A stretch of 64,000 nt of DNA from Streptomyces rhizosphaerihabitans (GCF_025399795.1 NZ_JAODTZ010000005.1:221777-285776); one strand, 5' to 3'; numbered from the stretch's first letter, positions 1 to 10,551 are shown. The notes: generated by a model not told the origin, from the letters alone. Numbers and translations: made by a program.

Positions 1-315
1 GTGGCATCGCGACGGCTCCACGCTGAGGATGGCGTGGGCGACGCCCATGCCGTCCCGCACGCTCACCGGGAGAAAGTGTTTCTCGCCCGCGCAGCCGAGC
101 CTTCCGGTGACCACGACCTTGTGGCCGATCACCTCCACGCTCAGGACGGATCCGACCGGCGCTGACGCGCTCAGACTGTGCCGCGGTCCGGTCGGCCGCA
201 CTGCACGGACGACGTGAACGCCGCCCCTGCCGTGACCTCGATCCGTGACGGAGAGAGGATCATGAAGCCTTTCGCGCCATGACCCTTTGTCTGAGTTTGC
301 CTGTTTGTCGGCCAT
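1..315 (-). CDS. Partial hypothetical protein, C-terminus beyond the left edge
   Basis: Read leftwards, an open frame runs from an ATG at 313-315 to the window edge (105 codons, no stop). The part nearest the edge looks genuinely coding: third positions are strongly G/C and it contains stretches such as VEVIGHKVVVTGRLGC and HFLPVSVRDGMGVAH. The first half is weaker; there a neighbouring frame has better third-position bias (MILSPSRIEVTAGAAF) but stops. Either the true start is further in, for example the GTG near 189, or the gene carries a frameshift. I do not recognise the family. Only the presence of coding sequence near the edge is well supported. Confidence 0.4.
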   Translation of the reverse strand, partial: MADKQANSDKGSWRERLHDPLSVTDRGHGRGGVHVVRAVRPTGPRHSLSASAPVGSVLSVEVIGHKVVVTGRLGCAGEKHFLPVSVRDGMGVAHAILSVEPSRCH

Positions 316-901
316 GCCGTCATTGTGCGCCTCCGCCACGGAGCCGGGAAGGCGGCGGGCCCTCGCGCGAGGGCCCGCCGGGTTCACACAGAGGCCGCTC
401 GGCCCGGCGCCGAAACCGCTCTGAATCGGCTGCCCGGCCGGCGAACGTCGCGGTCGCGTGGCACTCGGTGCGGGACGTGGGGAGGCAGGACGCCTCGCCG
501 TTAAGGGCCCGGCGGTACGGGGCGCGGCACTGTCGGCCCTCCAGGAGGAGTTGGCCGTCGGCGGAGAAGGACTGGCACGCGCGCGTGCCGCCCTGCGTGT
601 GGCCGCGGCGAGGGCGAAGGGCGAGCACCCGAGGCTGCGGGCGGCCCACAGCCGCTGGACGGCGGTCGGTACGGCCGCGCACCTGCGGCCAGGACGCGAC
701 GGCAGGTGGTGGCCTCACGGCAAGGAGCAAGACTGCTGGACTCCAACGGGAACGCGGCGAGTGACCCTGCGCATGCCCTCGCCACGGCCGAGGACGAGCC
801 GACGAGTGGTTGCCCCCCTGCGTTCATCTCCAGGTCGCACACTGTTCGGTGTCGGGGCCAACTCTGGCCGCTGTCAACGAACTTGTGCCTCAGGAGGCCT
901 G
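316..901. other. Intergenic region with hairpin and a degraded coding-like stretch
   Basis: 586 bases with no gene I can defend. A strong hairpin lies at 353-380. Between about 510 and 690 the + strand has G/C-rich third positions and would encode an Ala/Arg-rich helical peptide (LSALQEELAVGGEGLARARA). It has no convincing start, and its frame runs straight into the signal peptide of the next gene, so it is probably a remnant or chance. The minus-strand frame at 320-730 is Arg/Pro-rich and looks like a shadow. Confidence 0.5.
353..380. terminator. Perfect 12-bp inverted repeat, terminator-like
   Basis: Bases 353-364 pair perfectly with 369-380 around a four-base loop; the stem is all G/C except one A-T pair. 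There is no T-run, which is common for actinobacterial hairpins. Which transcript it would end is unclear, because the flanking genes start on either side and point away from it. Confidence 0.5.
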
Positions 902-2245
902 ATGTCCCCGCATGCCGTCGGCAGACGCCACGTCCACCGATCCGTCGTCCGGGGCGTGCCGCTCGCCGTGCTGGCTGCCTTCCTGGTGGCCGGCACCGCG
1001 AACGCGACGTCCGGACCCGCACAGCCGCACGTGACGCACACCGCGGCGCTCGGCGACCTCCCCCTCGGCGCGTTCAGCAACGCGCTGCTGCCCGGCACGG
1101 TGGACAACGACCGCGGTGTCGACCTCGGCGGCATCGGCAGCGACATCTACCCGGCCGGACGCCAGGGTGAATTCTGGACGGTCACCGACCGGGGACCCAA
1201 CGGGCAGATCAAGGTGGACGGCAAGAAGCGCCGGACGTTCCCGGTTCCGGGCTTCGACCCGGCGATCGTGAAGATCCGGGTATGCGGTGACACCGTGAAG
1301 GTGCTCGACGCGATCCCGATCACCACGTCCTCGGGGAAGCCGGTCACCGGGCTGTCCAACCAGGCGGGACGCGACGAGGCCCCTTACTCCTACGACGCGC
1401 AGACCCCGCTCGCGTACAACCCGAACGGTCTGGACACCGAGGGCATCGTGCGGGCGAAGGACGGTTCGTTCTGGCTCGTCGACGAGTACAGCCCGTCGCT
1501 GGTCCATGTCTCCGCGCGCGGGAAGGTACTCGCACGCTATGTGCCCAAGGGTCTCAACCTGACCGGCACGGATTACCCGGTCGTCGAGGCGCTGCCCGCG
1601 ATCCTGCTCCACCGCAAGGTCAACCGCGGCCTCGAAGGGCTCGCCCAACTCCCCGACGGTGACCTGGTGATGGCCCTGCAGAGCCCGCTCGCACTGCCGG
1701 ACGGGGATGCGGGAGACGCGTCGCGCACCACACGGCTGCTGCGCTTCTCACCCAAGAAGCGGGCCGTGACCGCCGAGTACGCGTACCGCTTCGACCCGGT
1801 GAACGTGGTCGACCCGAGCGAGGACGACACGTCCGAGCTGAAGATCTCCTCCGTGGTGGCCGTCGGCCGCGACCGACTGCTCGTCGAGGAGCGCACCGAC
1901 AAGGCGGCCCGTCTGCAGTCCGTACGGCTCACCCGCGACGCGGACATCCTCGGCGGCCCCTGGGACAGCGACACCACGTCGCCCTCCCTGGAGCAGCTGG
2001 ACGACCCGGCATCGGCCGGAGTCCCGGTGCTGGGCAAGCGTCTCGTCGTCGACCTGGGCACCATCGCGGGGGTACCCGGCAAGATCGAGGGCGTCGCACG
2101 CGTGGACCACGGCACTCTCGCCCTCATCAACGACAACGACTTCGGGATGACCGACGGGGCGGGTGCCTTCGACACGCAGGGCCGGCTCGTGGACAGCGGT
2201 ATCGAGACGACCGTCACCTACGTGCGGCTGCCGCATGGGATCTGA
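902..2245 (+). CDS. Secreted esterase-like protein of the phytase-like family (PF13449 type)
   Basis: 447 residues. The ATG at 902 is chosen because AGGAGG at 892-897 sits 4 bases before it; the frame is open further upstream but without coding character. Residues 1-38 form a Sec-type signal peptide: an Arg/His-rich start, a hydrophobic stretch (PLAVLAAFLVAG), then Ala-x-Ala-like sites. The mature protein resembles the esterase-like activity of phytase family: repeated blade-like segments such as GIGSDIYPAGRQGEFWTVTD, GLDTEGIVRAKDGSFWLVDE and GLEGLAQLPDGDLVMALQ, with Asp/Glu-rich turns typical of a metal-binding beta-propeller. Substrate unknown. It is convergent with the next gene and stands alone. 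Exported location is inferred from the signal peptide; family membership is from recognised sequence pattern. Confidence 0.85.
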   Translation: MSPHAVGRRHVHRSVVRGVPLAVLAAFLVAGTANATSGPAQPHVTHTAALGDLPLGAFSNALLPGTVDNDRGVDLGGIGSDIYPAGRQGEFWTVTDRGPNGQIKVDGKKRRTFPVPGFDPAIVKIRVCGDTVKVLDAIPITTSSGKPVTGLSNQAGRDEAPYSYDAQTPLAYNPNGLDTEGIVRAKDGSFWLVDEYSPSLVHVSARGKVLARYVPKGLNLTGTDYPVVEALPAILLHRKVNRGLEGLAQLPDGDLVMALQSPLALPDGDAGDASRTTRLLRFSPKKRAVTAEYAYRFDPVNVVDPSEDDTSELKISSVVAVGRDRLLVEERTDKAARLQSVRLTRDADILGGPWDSDTTSPSLEQLDDPASAGVPVLGKRLVVDLGTIAGVPGKIEGVARVDHGTLALINDNDFGMTDGAGAFDTQGRLVDSGIETTVTYVRLPHGI

Positions 2246-2267
2246 TCCCGGAGCCCCTTGAACTCGG

Positions 2268-2307
2268 CACGCGTGCGTGGACGATGGACAGCGACCCCGC
2301 ACGCGTG
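2268..2307. terminator. Shared terminator-like hairpin between convergent genes
   Basis: Bases 2268-2277 pair perfectly with 2298-2307 around a 20-base loop. It lies between two converging stop codons, so it could act on both transcripts. Confidence 0.5.
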
Positions 2308-2311
2308 TCGC

Positions 2312-3280
2312 TCACTTCAGCGGCCCGGTGAGCTTGTGGGCGCCCTTTCCCAGGTCAGCGGCCAGGCTGCAGGCGACCTTGTCGATGCCGGTCCTGTAGC
2401 CGCCGGTGTCCGGATACTGCACGAGAGTGTCGCGCACCGTACCGGCGGTCTGGTCGGCCGCCTTTCGCTCCAGAGGAGCCTTGCACAGCGCGGACGCGGC
2501 CTTCTTGAGGGCGGCGTTCGTCGTGTAAGTGCCGTTGAGTTCGGAGACCTTCACGACCTCGGCGTCGTGCGGTTGGGTGCAGAGGCGCTTGGCGGCCTGT
2601 CCGGGAAAGCTGACGTCCGCGTCGAAACAATCGCCCTTCCGGAGCATGTAATAGGGCACCTCGTCGTCCGCGAGGGACGGGAGGAACGACTGCAGGTCGC
2701 TGGGCAGCAGCCCGCTGGGCAGGTCCGAGGGAAGCGACGGTACGACACTGGGCAAGCCCGAGGGAAGAAGCGACTGCAGCTCGGACGGGAGGCTCAGGGA
2801 GGGGCTCGGCGACCGCCCAGTGCTCTCGGTGGGGGACTTCTTGTCCTTGCCGCCGCCGCCCGCGGCCGCCACGGCCACGGCCACGATGACACCGACACCG
2901 ACGATCACAGCGATGACGAGGAGCAGGGTGTTGCGGCGCCGCCCTCCGCGGTGACCGCCGGGCCCGTCCGGCGGTCCGGGCGGCGGGGGCGGCGGCCATC
3001 CCCCGTCGCCCTGCCCGGGAGGCCGATCGCCCCCTTGTGACGACTGACCGTAGTCCCCGGAGGGAGGGCCGCCGCCCCTCGGAGGAGCGCCGTAGCCGCC
3101 CGGGGGAGGACCGTAACCACCCGAGGACGGAGGGCCATAGCCGCCGGAGGACGGAGGACCGTAACCGCCGGAGTGCGGCGAGCTGTAGCCCCCGGAACGC
3201 GGGCCCTGAACATCACCCCCGGAAGGATGCGGGTCGCCCTGCGACCGTGGAGGCTGAGGCGGTTCGGGCGGCATGGCCAT
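2312..3280 (-). CDS. Single-pass membrane protein, Gly/Pro/Tyr-rich N-terminus and extracytoplasmic Septum_form-like domain
   Basis: 322 residues. Residues 1-115 are low-complexity, with repeated SSGGYGPP and GGYG units and a poly-Pro run, then RGGRRR as a cytoplasmic charge cluster. Residues 118-140 are one transmembrane helix (LLLVIAVIVGVGVIVAVAVA). A Ser/Pro/Leu linker follows (about 147-200), then a small cysteine-containing domain whose GDCFDADV, LCTQPHDAEVV and SALCKAP pattern matches the Septum_form family (PF13845). Orientation inside-to-outside follows from the charge distribution. Such proteins are common in actinomycetes and have no established biochemical role. Nothing nearby indicates a partner. 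Confidence 0.75.
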   Translation of the reverse strand: MAMPPEPPQPPRSQGDPHPSGGDVQGPRSGGYSSPHSGGYGPPSSGGYGPPSSGGYGPPPGGYGAPPRGGGPPSGDYGQSSQGGDRPPGQGDGGWPPPPPPGPPDGPGGHRGGRRRNTLLLVIAVIVGVGVIVAVAVAAAGGGGKDKKSPTESTGRSPSPSLSLPSELQSLLPSGLPSVVPSLPSDLPSGLLPSDLQSFLPSLADDEVPYYMLRKGDCFDADVSFPGQAAKRLCTQPHDAEVVKVSELNGTYTTNAALKKAASALCKAPLERKAADQTAGTVRDTLVQYPDTGGYRTGIDKVACSLAADLGKGAHKLTGPLK

Positions 3281-3405
3281 ACCGCCAAGAGTCGCCTCGA
3301 ACCGGTCATCGCGCGACCCCTATGCGGAAGTTGATGCGGACTCATGCCATGGATCGCATGATTCCGGGAAATTCCATGCGGGATCAGCCGTCAGGGAGGG
3401 CGGGC

Positions 3406-3429
3406 CGGACCCGCCGGAAGGCGGGTCCG
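3406..3429 (-). terminator. Terminator of xylA
   Basis: A perfect 10-bp stem (3406-3415 with 3420-3429) closes a GGAA tetraloop 20 bases beyond the xylA stop codon, in the right place to end that transcript. Confidence 0.65.
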
Positions 3430-3449
3430 TGCCCTTGGGGGCGGCCCGA

Positions 3450-4814
<1,365 letters not shown>

Positions 4815-6260
4815 ATGTCAGCAGCCGAGGGTCCGCTCGTCGTCGGGGTGGACTCGTCCACCCAGTCCACCAAGGCCCTGGTGGTCGACGCGTCGACCGG
4901 ACAGGTGGTGGCGAGCGGACAGGCGCCGCACACCGTCTCCACCGGGGCGGGCCGCGAGAGCGATCCCCGCCAGTGGTGGGACGCGCTCTGTGAAGCTCTG
5001 CGCCAGTGCGGTGACGCCGCGCACGAAGCCGCGGCGGTGTCGATCGGCGGGCAGCAGCACGGGCTCGTGACACTCGACGTCCGGGGCGAGCCCGTACGCC
5101 CGGCCCTGTTGTGGAACGACGTGCGCTCGGCGCCGCAGGCGCGTCGGCTGGTCGAGGAGCTCGGCGGCCCGAAGTCCTGGGCCGAACGGACCGGCAGTGT
5201 GCCCGCCGCGTCCTTCACGGCCACGAAGTGGGCCTGGCTGGCCGAGCACGAGCCGGAGGCCGTACGGGCGACCGCGGCGGTCCGGCTGCCCCACGACTAC
5301 CTCACCGAACGGCTCACCGGGCAGGGCACCACCGACCGCGGCGATGCCTCCGGCACGGGCTGGTGGGCCTCCGGGAGCGAGGCGTACGACGAGGAGGTTC
5401 TCGCGCACATCGGTCTCGACCCCGCCCTGCTCCCCCGCGTCGCCCGGCCGGGCGAGGTGGTCGGGACGGTGCACGCCAGGGGTGAGCTCCCGTTCTCCAG
5501 GGGCACTCTGGTGGCGGCCGGGACCGGGGACAACGCTGCAGCCGCGCTCGGCCTCGGGCTGCGCCCGGGAACGCCGGTGGTGAGCCTCGGTACCTCGGGC
5601 ACGGTGTACGCCGTCTCGACGAACCGCCCCACCGACCCGTCCGGCACGGTGGCGGGGTTCGCGGACGCGCGCGGCGACTGGCTCCCGCTGGCCTGCACGC
5701 TGAACTGCACGCTGGCCGTCGACCGGATCGCCGCGCTGCTCGGCCTCGACCGCGAGGCCGTCGAGCCCGGCTCCTCGGTGACGCTGCTGCCCTATCTGGA
5801 CGGCGAGCGCACACCGAACCTGCCGCACTCCGCCGGGCTGCTGCACGGACTCCGGCACGGCACGACGGGCGGGCAACTGCTCCAGGCCGCGTACGACGGC
5901 GCTGTGCACTCCCTGCTGGGCGCCCTCGACCTCGTGCTGGACGCGGACGCCGACCCCACGGCGCCGTTGCTGCTGATCGGCGGCGGCGCTCGGGGCAAGG
6001 CCTGGCAGCAGACCGTACGCCGGCTCTCGGGGCGGCCCGTTCAGGTGCCCGAGGCCAGAGAACTGGTCGCGCTCGGCGCCGCCGCCCAGGCGGCGGGCCT
6101 GCTGACGGGCGAGGACCCCGCGGCGGTCGCCCGGCGCTGGGGCACCGCCCGCGGGCCGGTGCTCGACGCCGTGGAGCGGGACGAGGAGACGCTCGCGAGG
6201 ATCACCGAGGTACTCTCCGACGCGGCCCCGCTGCTCGAACGGGAGCCGGACAAGAACTGA
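4815..6260 (+). CDS. xylB: Xylulokinase
   Basis: 481 residues, typical of FGGY carbohydrate kinases. It phosphorylates D-xylulose with ATP to D-xylulose 5-phosphate, feeding the pentose phosphate pathway. The N-terminal phosphate-binding segment VVGVDSSTQSTKALV (residues 8-22), the sugar-site motif SIGGQQHGLV followed by LLWNDVRS, the second ATPase-fold element LGTSGTVYAV, and the C-terminal adenosine motif LLIGGGARGKAWQQ are all present. GAGGGAGAG precedes the ATG at a usable distance. It pairs divergently with xylA, and the ROK regulator follows 169 bases downstream on the same strand. Confidence 0.95.
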   Translation: MSAAEGPLVVGVDSSTQSTKALVVDASTGQVVASGQAPHTVSTGAGRESDPRQWWDALCEALRQCGDAAHEAAAVSIGGQQHGLVTLDVRGEPVRPALLWNDVRSAPQARRLVEELGGPKSWAERTGSVPAASFTATKWAWLAEHEPEAVRATAAVRLPHDYLTERLTGQGTTDRGDASGTGWWASGSEAYDEEVLAHIGLDPALLPRVARPGEVVGTVHARGELPFSRGTLVAAGTGDNAAAALGLGLRPGTPVVSLGTSGTVYAVSTNRPTDPSGTVAGFADARGDWLPLACTLNCTLAVDRIAALLGLDREAVEPGSSVTLLPYLDGERTPNLPHSAGLLHGLRHGTTGGQLLQAAYDGAVHSLLGALDLVLDADADPTAPLLLIGGGARGKAWQQTVRRLSGRPVQVPEARELVALGAAAQAAGLLTGEDPAAVARRWGTARGPVLDAVERDEETLARITEVLSDAAPLLEREPDKN

Positions 6261-6429
6261 CCAGGACCGACCCGGCCGCCCCGGCGTGACCGGCTCTCAT
6301 GAGTGGTGTCTCGCGTGAGCGGTACCGACCGGGGCCGCCCGGTGGGGCCCGCACGACGCGGAACCGCCCTGTGGGGACCGTGCACCGACACAGGCCGACG
6401 GGACCGGCCGGACGAGGATTGACGGAGGC

Positions 6430-7638
6430 ATGACCGCACCACTGCACGAGGCCCACCCGACCGGTTCCGGCCGGCGACTGCCCGACACCCAGCAGGGCAT
6501 GCGCCGCCGCAACCTCTCTCGGGTCATGCACACCGTCAGCGACGAGGGACCGTTGTCGCGTGCCGCCGTCGCCTCCCACATCGGCCTGACCCGGGCCGCC
6601 GTGTCCACCCTGGTCGACGAGCTGATCCGCGCGGGGCTTCTCGAGGAACTGGGGCCCGAGCGGCCCGGCAGAGTGGGGCGGCCCGGCTCCGCTCTCGCCG
6701 TCAGCGGGCACGGTCCCGCCGGAATCGGCGCGGAGGTGGGCGTCGACCATCTCGCGGTGTGCGCGGTCGATCTCCGCGGCGCCGTGCGGGCCCGCGCCGT
6801 ACGCCACGGCACGAACCGCGGCCGGCCGGCCGGGCCCGTGATCCGGGAGCTGGCGGCGCTGGTGCGCCAGGTCGTCGCCGAAGCCGACCGGGAAGGGCTG
6901 TGGCCCGCGGGCCTCGCCGTCGCCGTCCCCGGACTCGTGGCACGCGACGCCCGGACCGTGGTCCGAGCCCCGAACCTCGACTGGCACGACACGGACCTCG
7001 GTGAGCTGCTGCCCTCCGAGCTGCCACTGACCGTGGACAACGAGGCGAACTTCGGCGGTCTCGCGGAGCTCTGGCTCGGTGACGCGACCCCACGCGACTT
7101 TCTGCACGTGTCCGCGGAGATCGGCATCGGTGCCGCGGTGCTCGTGGACGGGCGGCTGCTGCGCGGGACCCGCGGCTTCGCGGGCGAGTTGGGACATATA
7201 CCAGTGCGTCCGGAGGGACCGGAGTGCCCGTGCGGCGGACGCGGGTGCCTCGAACAGTACGCGGGTGAGGAGGCCGTTCTGCGCGCCGCCGGTCTCGAAC
7301 CGGGCGAGGACCGGGTCGGGCTGCTGTCCCGGCGCGCCGCCGAGGGTGATCCGAACGTACGCCGCGCCCTGCGCGACGCCGGAACCGCTCTGGGCATCGC
7401 CCTGACCGGAGCGGTCAACCTGCTGGACCCGGAGACGGTCGTGCTGGGCGGGGCCCTCGCCGGTCTCGCACCCTGGCTTCTCCCTTCGCTGGAGGGCGAG
7501 TTGGCACGACGCACGGCGGGCCCCGCCATCCCCGTGCACGTCTCCCGACTGGGATCCGAGGGGCCGCTGCTGGGAGCGGCGCATTCAGTGGTACGAGGGG
7601 TGCTCGACGACCCGGCGGCGGTGGCCGGACGGGCGTAG
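6430..7638 (+). CDS. ROK-family repressor, probable xylose-responsive regulator
   Basis: 402 residues. The N-terminal 20-85 region is a winged helix (LSRVMHTVSDEGPLSRAAVA, then TRAAVSTLVDELIRAGLLEE). Residues 90-390 form a ROK sugar-kinase-like domain with FAGELGHIPV and the zinc-binding motif CPCGGRGCLEQY (Cys-x-Cys-x4-Cys). Its position after xylB and the divergent xylA/xylB control region make it the likely XylR-type repressor, released by xylose; that role is inference from position. Catalytic kinase activity is usually lost in ROK regulators. Its tail runs into a tandem repeat. Confidence 0.88.
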   Translation: MTAPLHEAHPTGSGRRLPDTQQGMRRRNLSRVMHTVSDEGPLSRAAVASHIGLTRAAVSTLVDELIRAGLLEELGPERPGRVGRPGSALAVSGHGPAGIGAEVGVDHLAVCAVDLRGAVRARAVRHGTNRGRPAGPVIRELAALVRQVVAEADREGLWPAGLAVAVPGLVARDARTVVRAPNLDWHDTDLGELLPSELPLTVDNEANFGGLAELWLGDATPRDFLHVSAEIGIGAAVLVDGRLLRGTRGFAGELGHIPVRPEGPECPCGGRGCLEQYAGEEAVLRAAGLEPGEDRVGLLSRRAAEGDPNVRRALRDAGTALGIALTGAVNLLDPETVVLGGALAGLAPWLLPSLEGELARRTAGPAIPVHVSRLGSEGPLLGAAHSVVRGVLDDPAAVAGRA

Positions 7639-7730
7639 TCGGAACACGGCCGACGCCGCAGGCGGAAAACGGGGCCCGACAGGCGTGGGCGGAACGCGAC
7701 CCGACGGGCGTGAGCGGAACACCGCCCGAC
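7628..7730. repeat. Four tandem ~25-bp repeats; start of the 7639-8056 gap
   Basis: Units at 7628-7651, 7652-7677, 7678-7702 and 7703-7727 share the pattern GAC-GGGCGTG-GCGGAAC-CG-CCC. The first overlaps the last codons of the ROK gene. The remainder of the gap to 8056 has an open + frame but lacks coding character; it ends in a G-rich ribosome-binding site for the permease. No terminator hairpin stood out, so the repeats may be all that separates the two genes. Confidence 0.65.
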
Positions 7731-8056
7731 GGTCGCGCGCAGGGCCATCCCTGCTGCTCACTTGGTCGTGTCCTTTCCGCCCCGCGTACGCTTCCACCAC
7801 TCGCGGAACGACTCCGCCGGAACCGTGGGCAGCTCACGGGTCGCGCTCCACGCCCGGCCCGCACGTCAGGCGTCGAGGCTCGCGCATCGCACGAAGGCCG
7901 TTCCCTCTTGAGGGTTATCGGTGTGTCCACAATCCTCGGGCTGTCCACGGACTCGCGCCTCGCTCTTCCTGCCCAACCGGCAAGCGCCGTACCGTAATTC
8001 ACGCGAGGCACAGCCGTCCTGCCGATGGCTGTGTTCCGGTCGAATCGGGGGGACAC

Positions 8057-9541
8057 ATGTCGGAGGGGGCAGTTCCGGGGCTGCGGCGCGAGGCGATCGG
8101 CCTGCGCGAGGTCCTGTTCCAGAGCATCACGGCCATGGCGCCGGCCGCGGCGGTCGCCGCGTCCATTCCGTCCGGCGCGGCGTTCGCGGGCGGCAGTCTG
8201 CCGCTGTCCGTACTGATCGCCCTGGTGGCCTGTCTGTTCACCGCGTCGTGCGTGGCCGAGCTGGCACGGGAAATGCCCGCCGCCGGGTCGGTGGCCACCT
8301 ACACCGCACAGGGGCTGCATCCGTCCGTCGGATTCCTCGTGGGCTGGGGCTACGTGTTCGTCGAAGCCCTGGTGCCGCCTCTGCTGCTTCTTCAGCTCGG
8401 GTTCACCACGGCGGGCACACTGCACCAGGAATGGTCCTCGTATCCGGACGACCTCTGGTGGCCCTGGTCGCTCGCGGGCGCGGCGGTCATCGCGGTAGCG
8501 GGGTATCTGGGAGTACGTGCCTCGGCCCGCTTCGGAACCGTCCTCGGCGTCTTCGAAGTACTGGTCTTCCTCGTCTTCGCGGTGTGGCTGATCGCCAAAG
8601 CCGGCGGGAACAACACGCTGTCGGTGTTCGGGACATCCCACACCGCCACGGGGTACGAAGGGATCAGTGGTGTGTTCGCGGGGTCGGTGTACACCGTGCT
8701 CGCCTTCGCCGGGTTCGAGGCGGCGGCCCCGCTCGCGGAGGAGACCAAGGACCCACGCCGCACGATGCACCGGGCCGTCCTCGGCGCGGCGCTCGCGATC
8801 GGTCTCGTCTACGTCCTGACGACGTACGCCATGTCGGTGTACTTCGGGCCCGACCGGTTCGCGGGGTTCGGAGCCTCCGGCGCCGCCTCGTGGGAAGGCG
8901 TGGCACGCGCTTCGTTCGGGCTGTTCTGGGTGCTGGTGTTCCTCGCGGTGGTCAACTCGACGATCGCCAACGCCAACGCGTGCGCCACCGTCTCCACGCG
9001 AACGGCCTTCGCCCTGGCTCGGATTCGGATCTTCCCAGCGCTCTTCGCGCGCGTGCACCCGAAACACCGCTCCCCCGCGGCCGGGGTGGCCGTGCAGTGC
9101 GCCGTGGCCGTGGCGGCCATGCTGGGGCTCGGTCTGTCGTACGACCCCGTGACCGCGTTCCTGCTCCTCGCGACAGTGATCGTCACCGTGGTGATCGGCG
9201 TGTACATCGTGGTCAATCTCGCCTGCGCGGGCTACTTCCTGCGCCGCAGACGCGAGTTGTTCAAGCCCGTTCGGCATCTGGTGTTCCCGCTGCTCGGCAT
9301 CATCGCCTTCGTTCCAGCGCTGCTGACGGCCGCGGGTCTGCCGGTCTTCGACTTCGTGACCGAGCTGACCGCGCCCGTGTCGTACGCCGGGCCGGTCGTG
9401 GGTGCCTGGATGTCGGCCGGTGTCGTGATATTGATCTTCCTGCTGCGCCGCCACCCGGGGCGCATAGCCGAGACCGCCCGTGTCCACTTCGACGAGAACT
9501 CCACCCCCGCCCCTTCGCAGAGCGGAGCCGTGCAGCCATGA
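8057..9541 (+). CDS. APC-family amino acid/amine permease
   Basis: 494 residues with about 12-14 hydrophobic helices, in the inner membrane. The ATG at 8057 (MSEGAVPGLRREAIGLREV) is preceded by a GGGGGG stretch at 8047-8052; the frame is open upstream but non-coding. The first helix region (QSITAMAPAAAVAASIPSGA) and the FAGFEAAAPLAEETKDPRR segment are typical APC signatures. Its stop codon overlaps the start of the acetamidase/formamidase gene by four bases, so the pair is co-translated and the transported substrate may be an amide or an amino acid yielding one. Exact substrate cannot be read from sequence. Confidence 0.88.
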   Translation: MSEGAVPGLRREAIGLREVLFQSITAMAPAAAVAASIPSGAAFAGGSLPLSVLIALVACLFTASCVAELAREMPAAGSVATYTAQGLHPSVGFLVGWGYVFVEALVPPLLLLQLGFTTAGTLHQEWSSYPDDLWWPWSLAGAAVIAVAGYLGVRASARFGTVLGVFEVLVFLVFAVWLIAKAGGNNTLSVFGTSHTATGYEGISGVFAGSVYTVLAFAGFEAAAPLAEETKDPRRTMHRAVLGAALAIGLVYVLTTYAMSVYFGPDRFAGFGASGAASWEGVARASFGLFWVLVFLAVVNSTIANANACATVSTRTAFALARIRIFPALFARVHPKHRSPAAGVAVQCAVAVAAMLGLGLSYDPVTAFLLLATVIVTVVIGVYIVVNLACAGYFLRRRRELFKPVRHLVFPLLGIIAFVPALLTAAGLPVFDFVTELTAPVSYAGPVVGAWMSAGVVILIFLLRRHPGRIAETARVHFDENSTPAPSQSGAVQP

Positions 9542-10551
9542 GCGACCCCCGGATCCTGACCGTGCGCCCCGCGCCGGGCGAGTTCGCCTGGACGTTCGGC
9601 GGCGCGCCGCCCGTGGCACGCATCGCGCCGGGCACCGTGCTCGATCTCTACACCGAGGACTGCTTCGCCGGACGGGTCCGCTCCGAGAAGGACTTGGTGT
9701 CCGAGGTGTGCGAGTTCCCGTTTCTCAACCCGCAGACCGGTCCCTTCCATGTCGAGGGAGCGGAGCCGGGCGACACGGTCGCGGTCCACTTCGTCTCGAT
9801 CGAGCCGGCCCGTGACTGGGCGGCGTCGACGACGGTCCCCCTCTTCGGCGCCCTGACCTCCACACACACCACCGCGTCCCTCCAGCCGCCGCTGCCGGAG
9901 ACCGTGTGGATCTGGCAGCTCGACCGGGAGCGGCGGACCGCGCTGTTCAGCGCGCGGGACAGCGACATCCGGATCGAACTGCCGATGGATCCGATGCACG
10001 GCACCGTCGGTGTGGCGCCCGCGAATCTGGAGGTCCGTTCCGCTCTGGTGCCCGACGCGCACGGCGGAAACATGGACACGCCGGAGATGCGGGCCGGAGT
10101 GACCTGCTACCTCGGGGTGAACGTCGAGGGGGCCCTGCTCAGCCTCGGCGACGGGCACGCACGGCAGGGTGAGGGCGAGACCTGCGGAGTCGCCGTCGAA
10201 TGCGCGATGAACACAGTGGTGATCGTCGAACTCCTCAAGGGAGTCGCCACCCCCTGGCCCCGCATCGAGTCCGACACCCACATCATCTCGACCGGCTCGG
10301 CACGCCCGCTGGAGGACGCTTTCCGGATATCCCAGCTCGACCTCGTGCAGTGGCTGGTGCGCGACTACGGGTTCAGCGAGCTGGACGCGTACCAGTTCGC
10401 GACGCAGACGGTCGAGTCTCCTGTCGCCAACGTCTGCGACACCAACTACACATGCGTCGCCAAGCTGCGCAAGGAATGGCTGCCCCCGCGTGAGACCCAT
10501 CGCGGACTGCACGCCCGACTGCGTGAGACGGCCGCGTCGCTCCGGCACTGA
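9538..10551 (+). CDS. Acetamidase/formamidase family hydrolase
   Basis: 337 residues. Family members hydrolyse short amides to the acid plus ammonia in the cytoplasm. The recognisable core is present: FNPQTGPF-like FLNPQTGPFHVEGAEPGD, the LPMDPMHGTVGVAP segment, the family hallmark HGGNMDTPEM, and the metal/active-site stretch LSLGDGHARQGEGETCG. The start ATG overlaps the permease stop (ATGA), indicating one transcript and coupled translation, so uptake and hydrolysis of an amide as nitrogen source is a reasonable inference. A polycistronic regulator is not visible here. Confidence 0.88.
   Translation: MSDPRILTVRPAPGEFAWTFGGAPPVARIAPGTVLDLYTEDCFAGRVRSEKDLVSEVCEFPFLNPQTGPFHVEGAEPGDTVAVHFVSIEPARDWAASTTVPLFGALTSTHTTASLQPPLPETVWIWQLDRERRTALFSARDSDIRIELPMDPMHGTVGVAPANLEVRSALVPDAHGGNMDTPEMRAGVTCYLGVNVEGALLSLGDGHARQGEGETCGVAVECAMNTVVIVELLKGVATPWPRIESDTHIISTGSARPLEDAFRISQLDLVQWLVRDYGFSELDAYQFATQTVESPVANVCDTNYTCVAKLRKEWLPPRETHRGLHARLRETAASLRH

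Noticed and set aside
320..730. Minus-strand 136-codon frame in the first gap
   Set aside because: Arg/Pro-rich, poor codon bias, no ribosome-binding site, and it crosses a strong hairpin.
458..901. N-terminal extension of the secreted esterase to 595 residues
   Set aside because: The extension lacks coding character near the junction, and the internal ATG at 902 has an AGGAGG site and begins a typical signal peptide.
7415..9619. 734-codon minus-strand frame opposite the ROK and permease genes
   Set aside because: Low-complexity, charged sequence without family resemblance, lying across two clearly coding + strand genes and their intergenic repeat.
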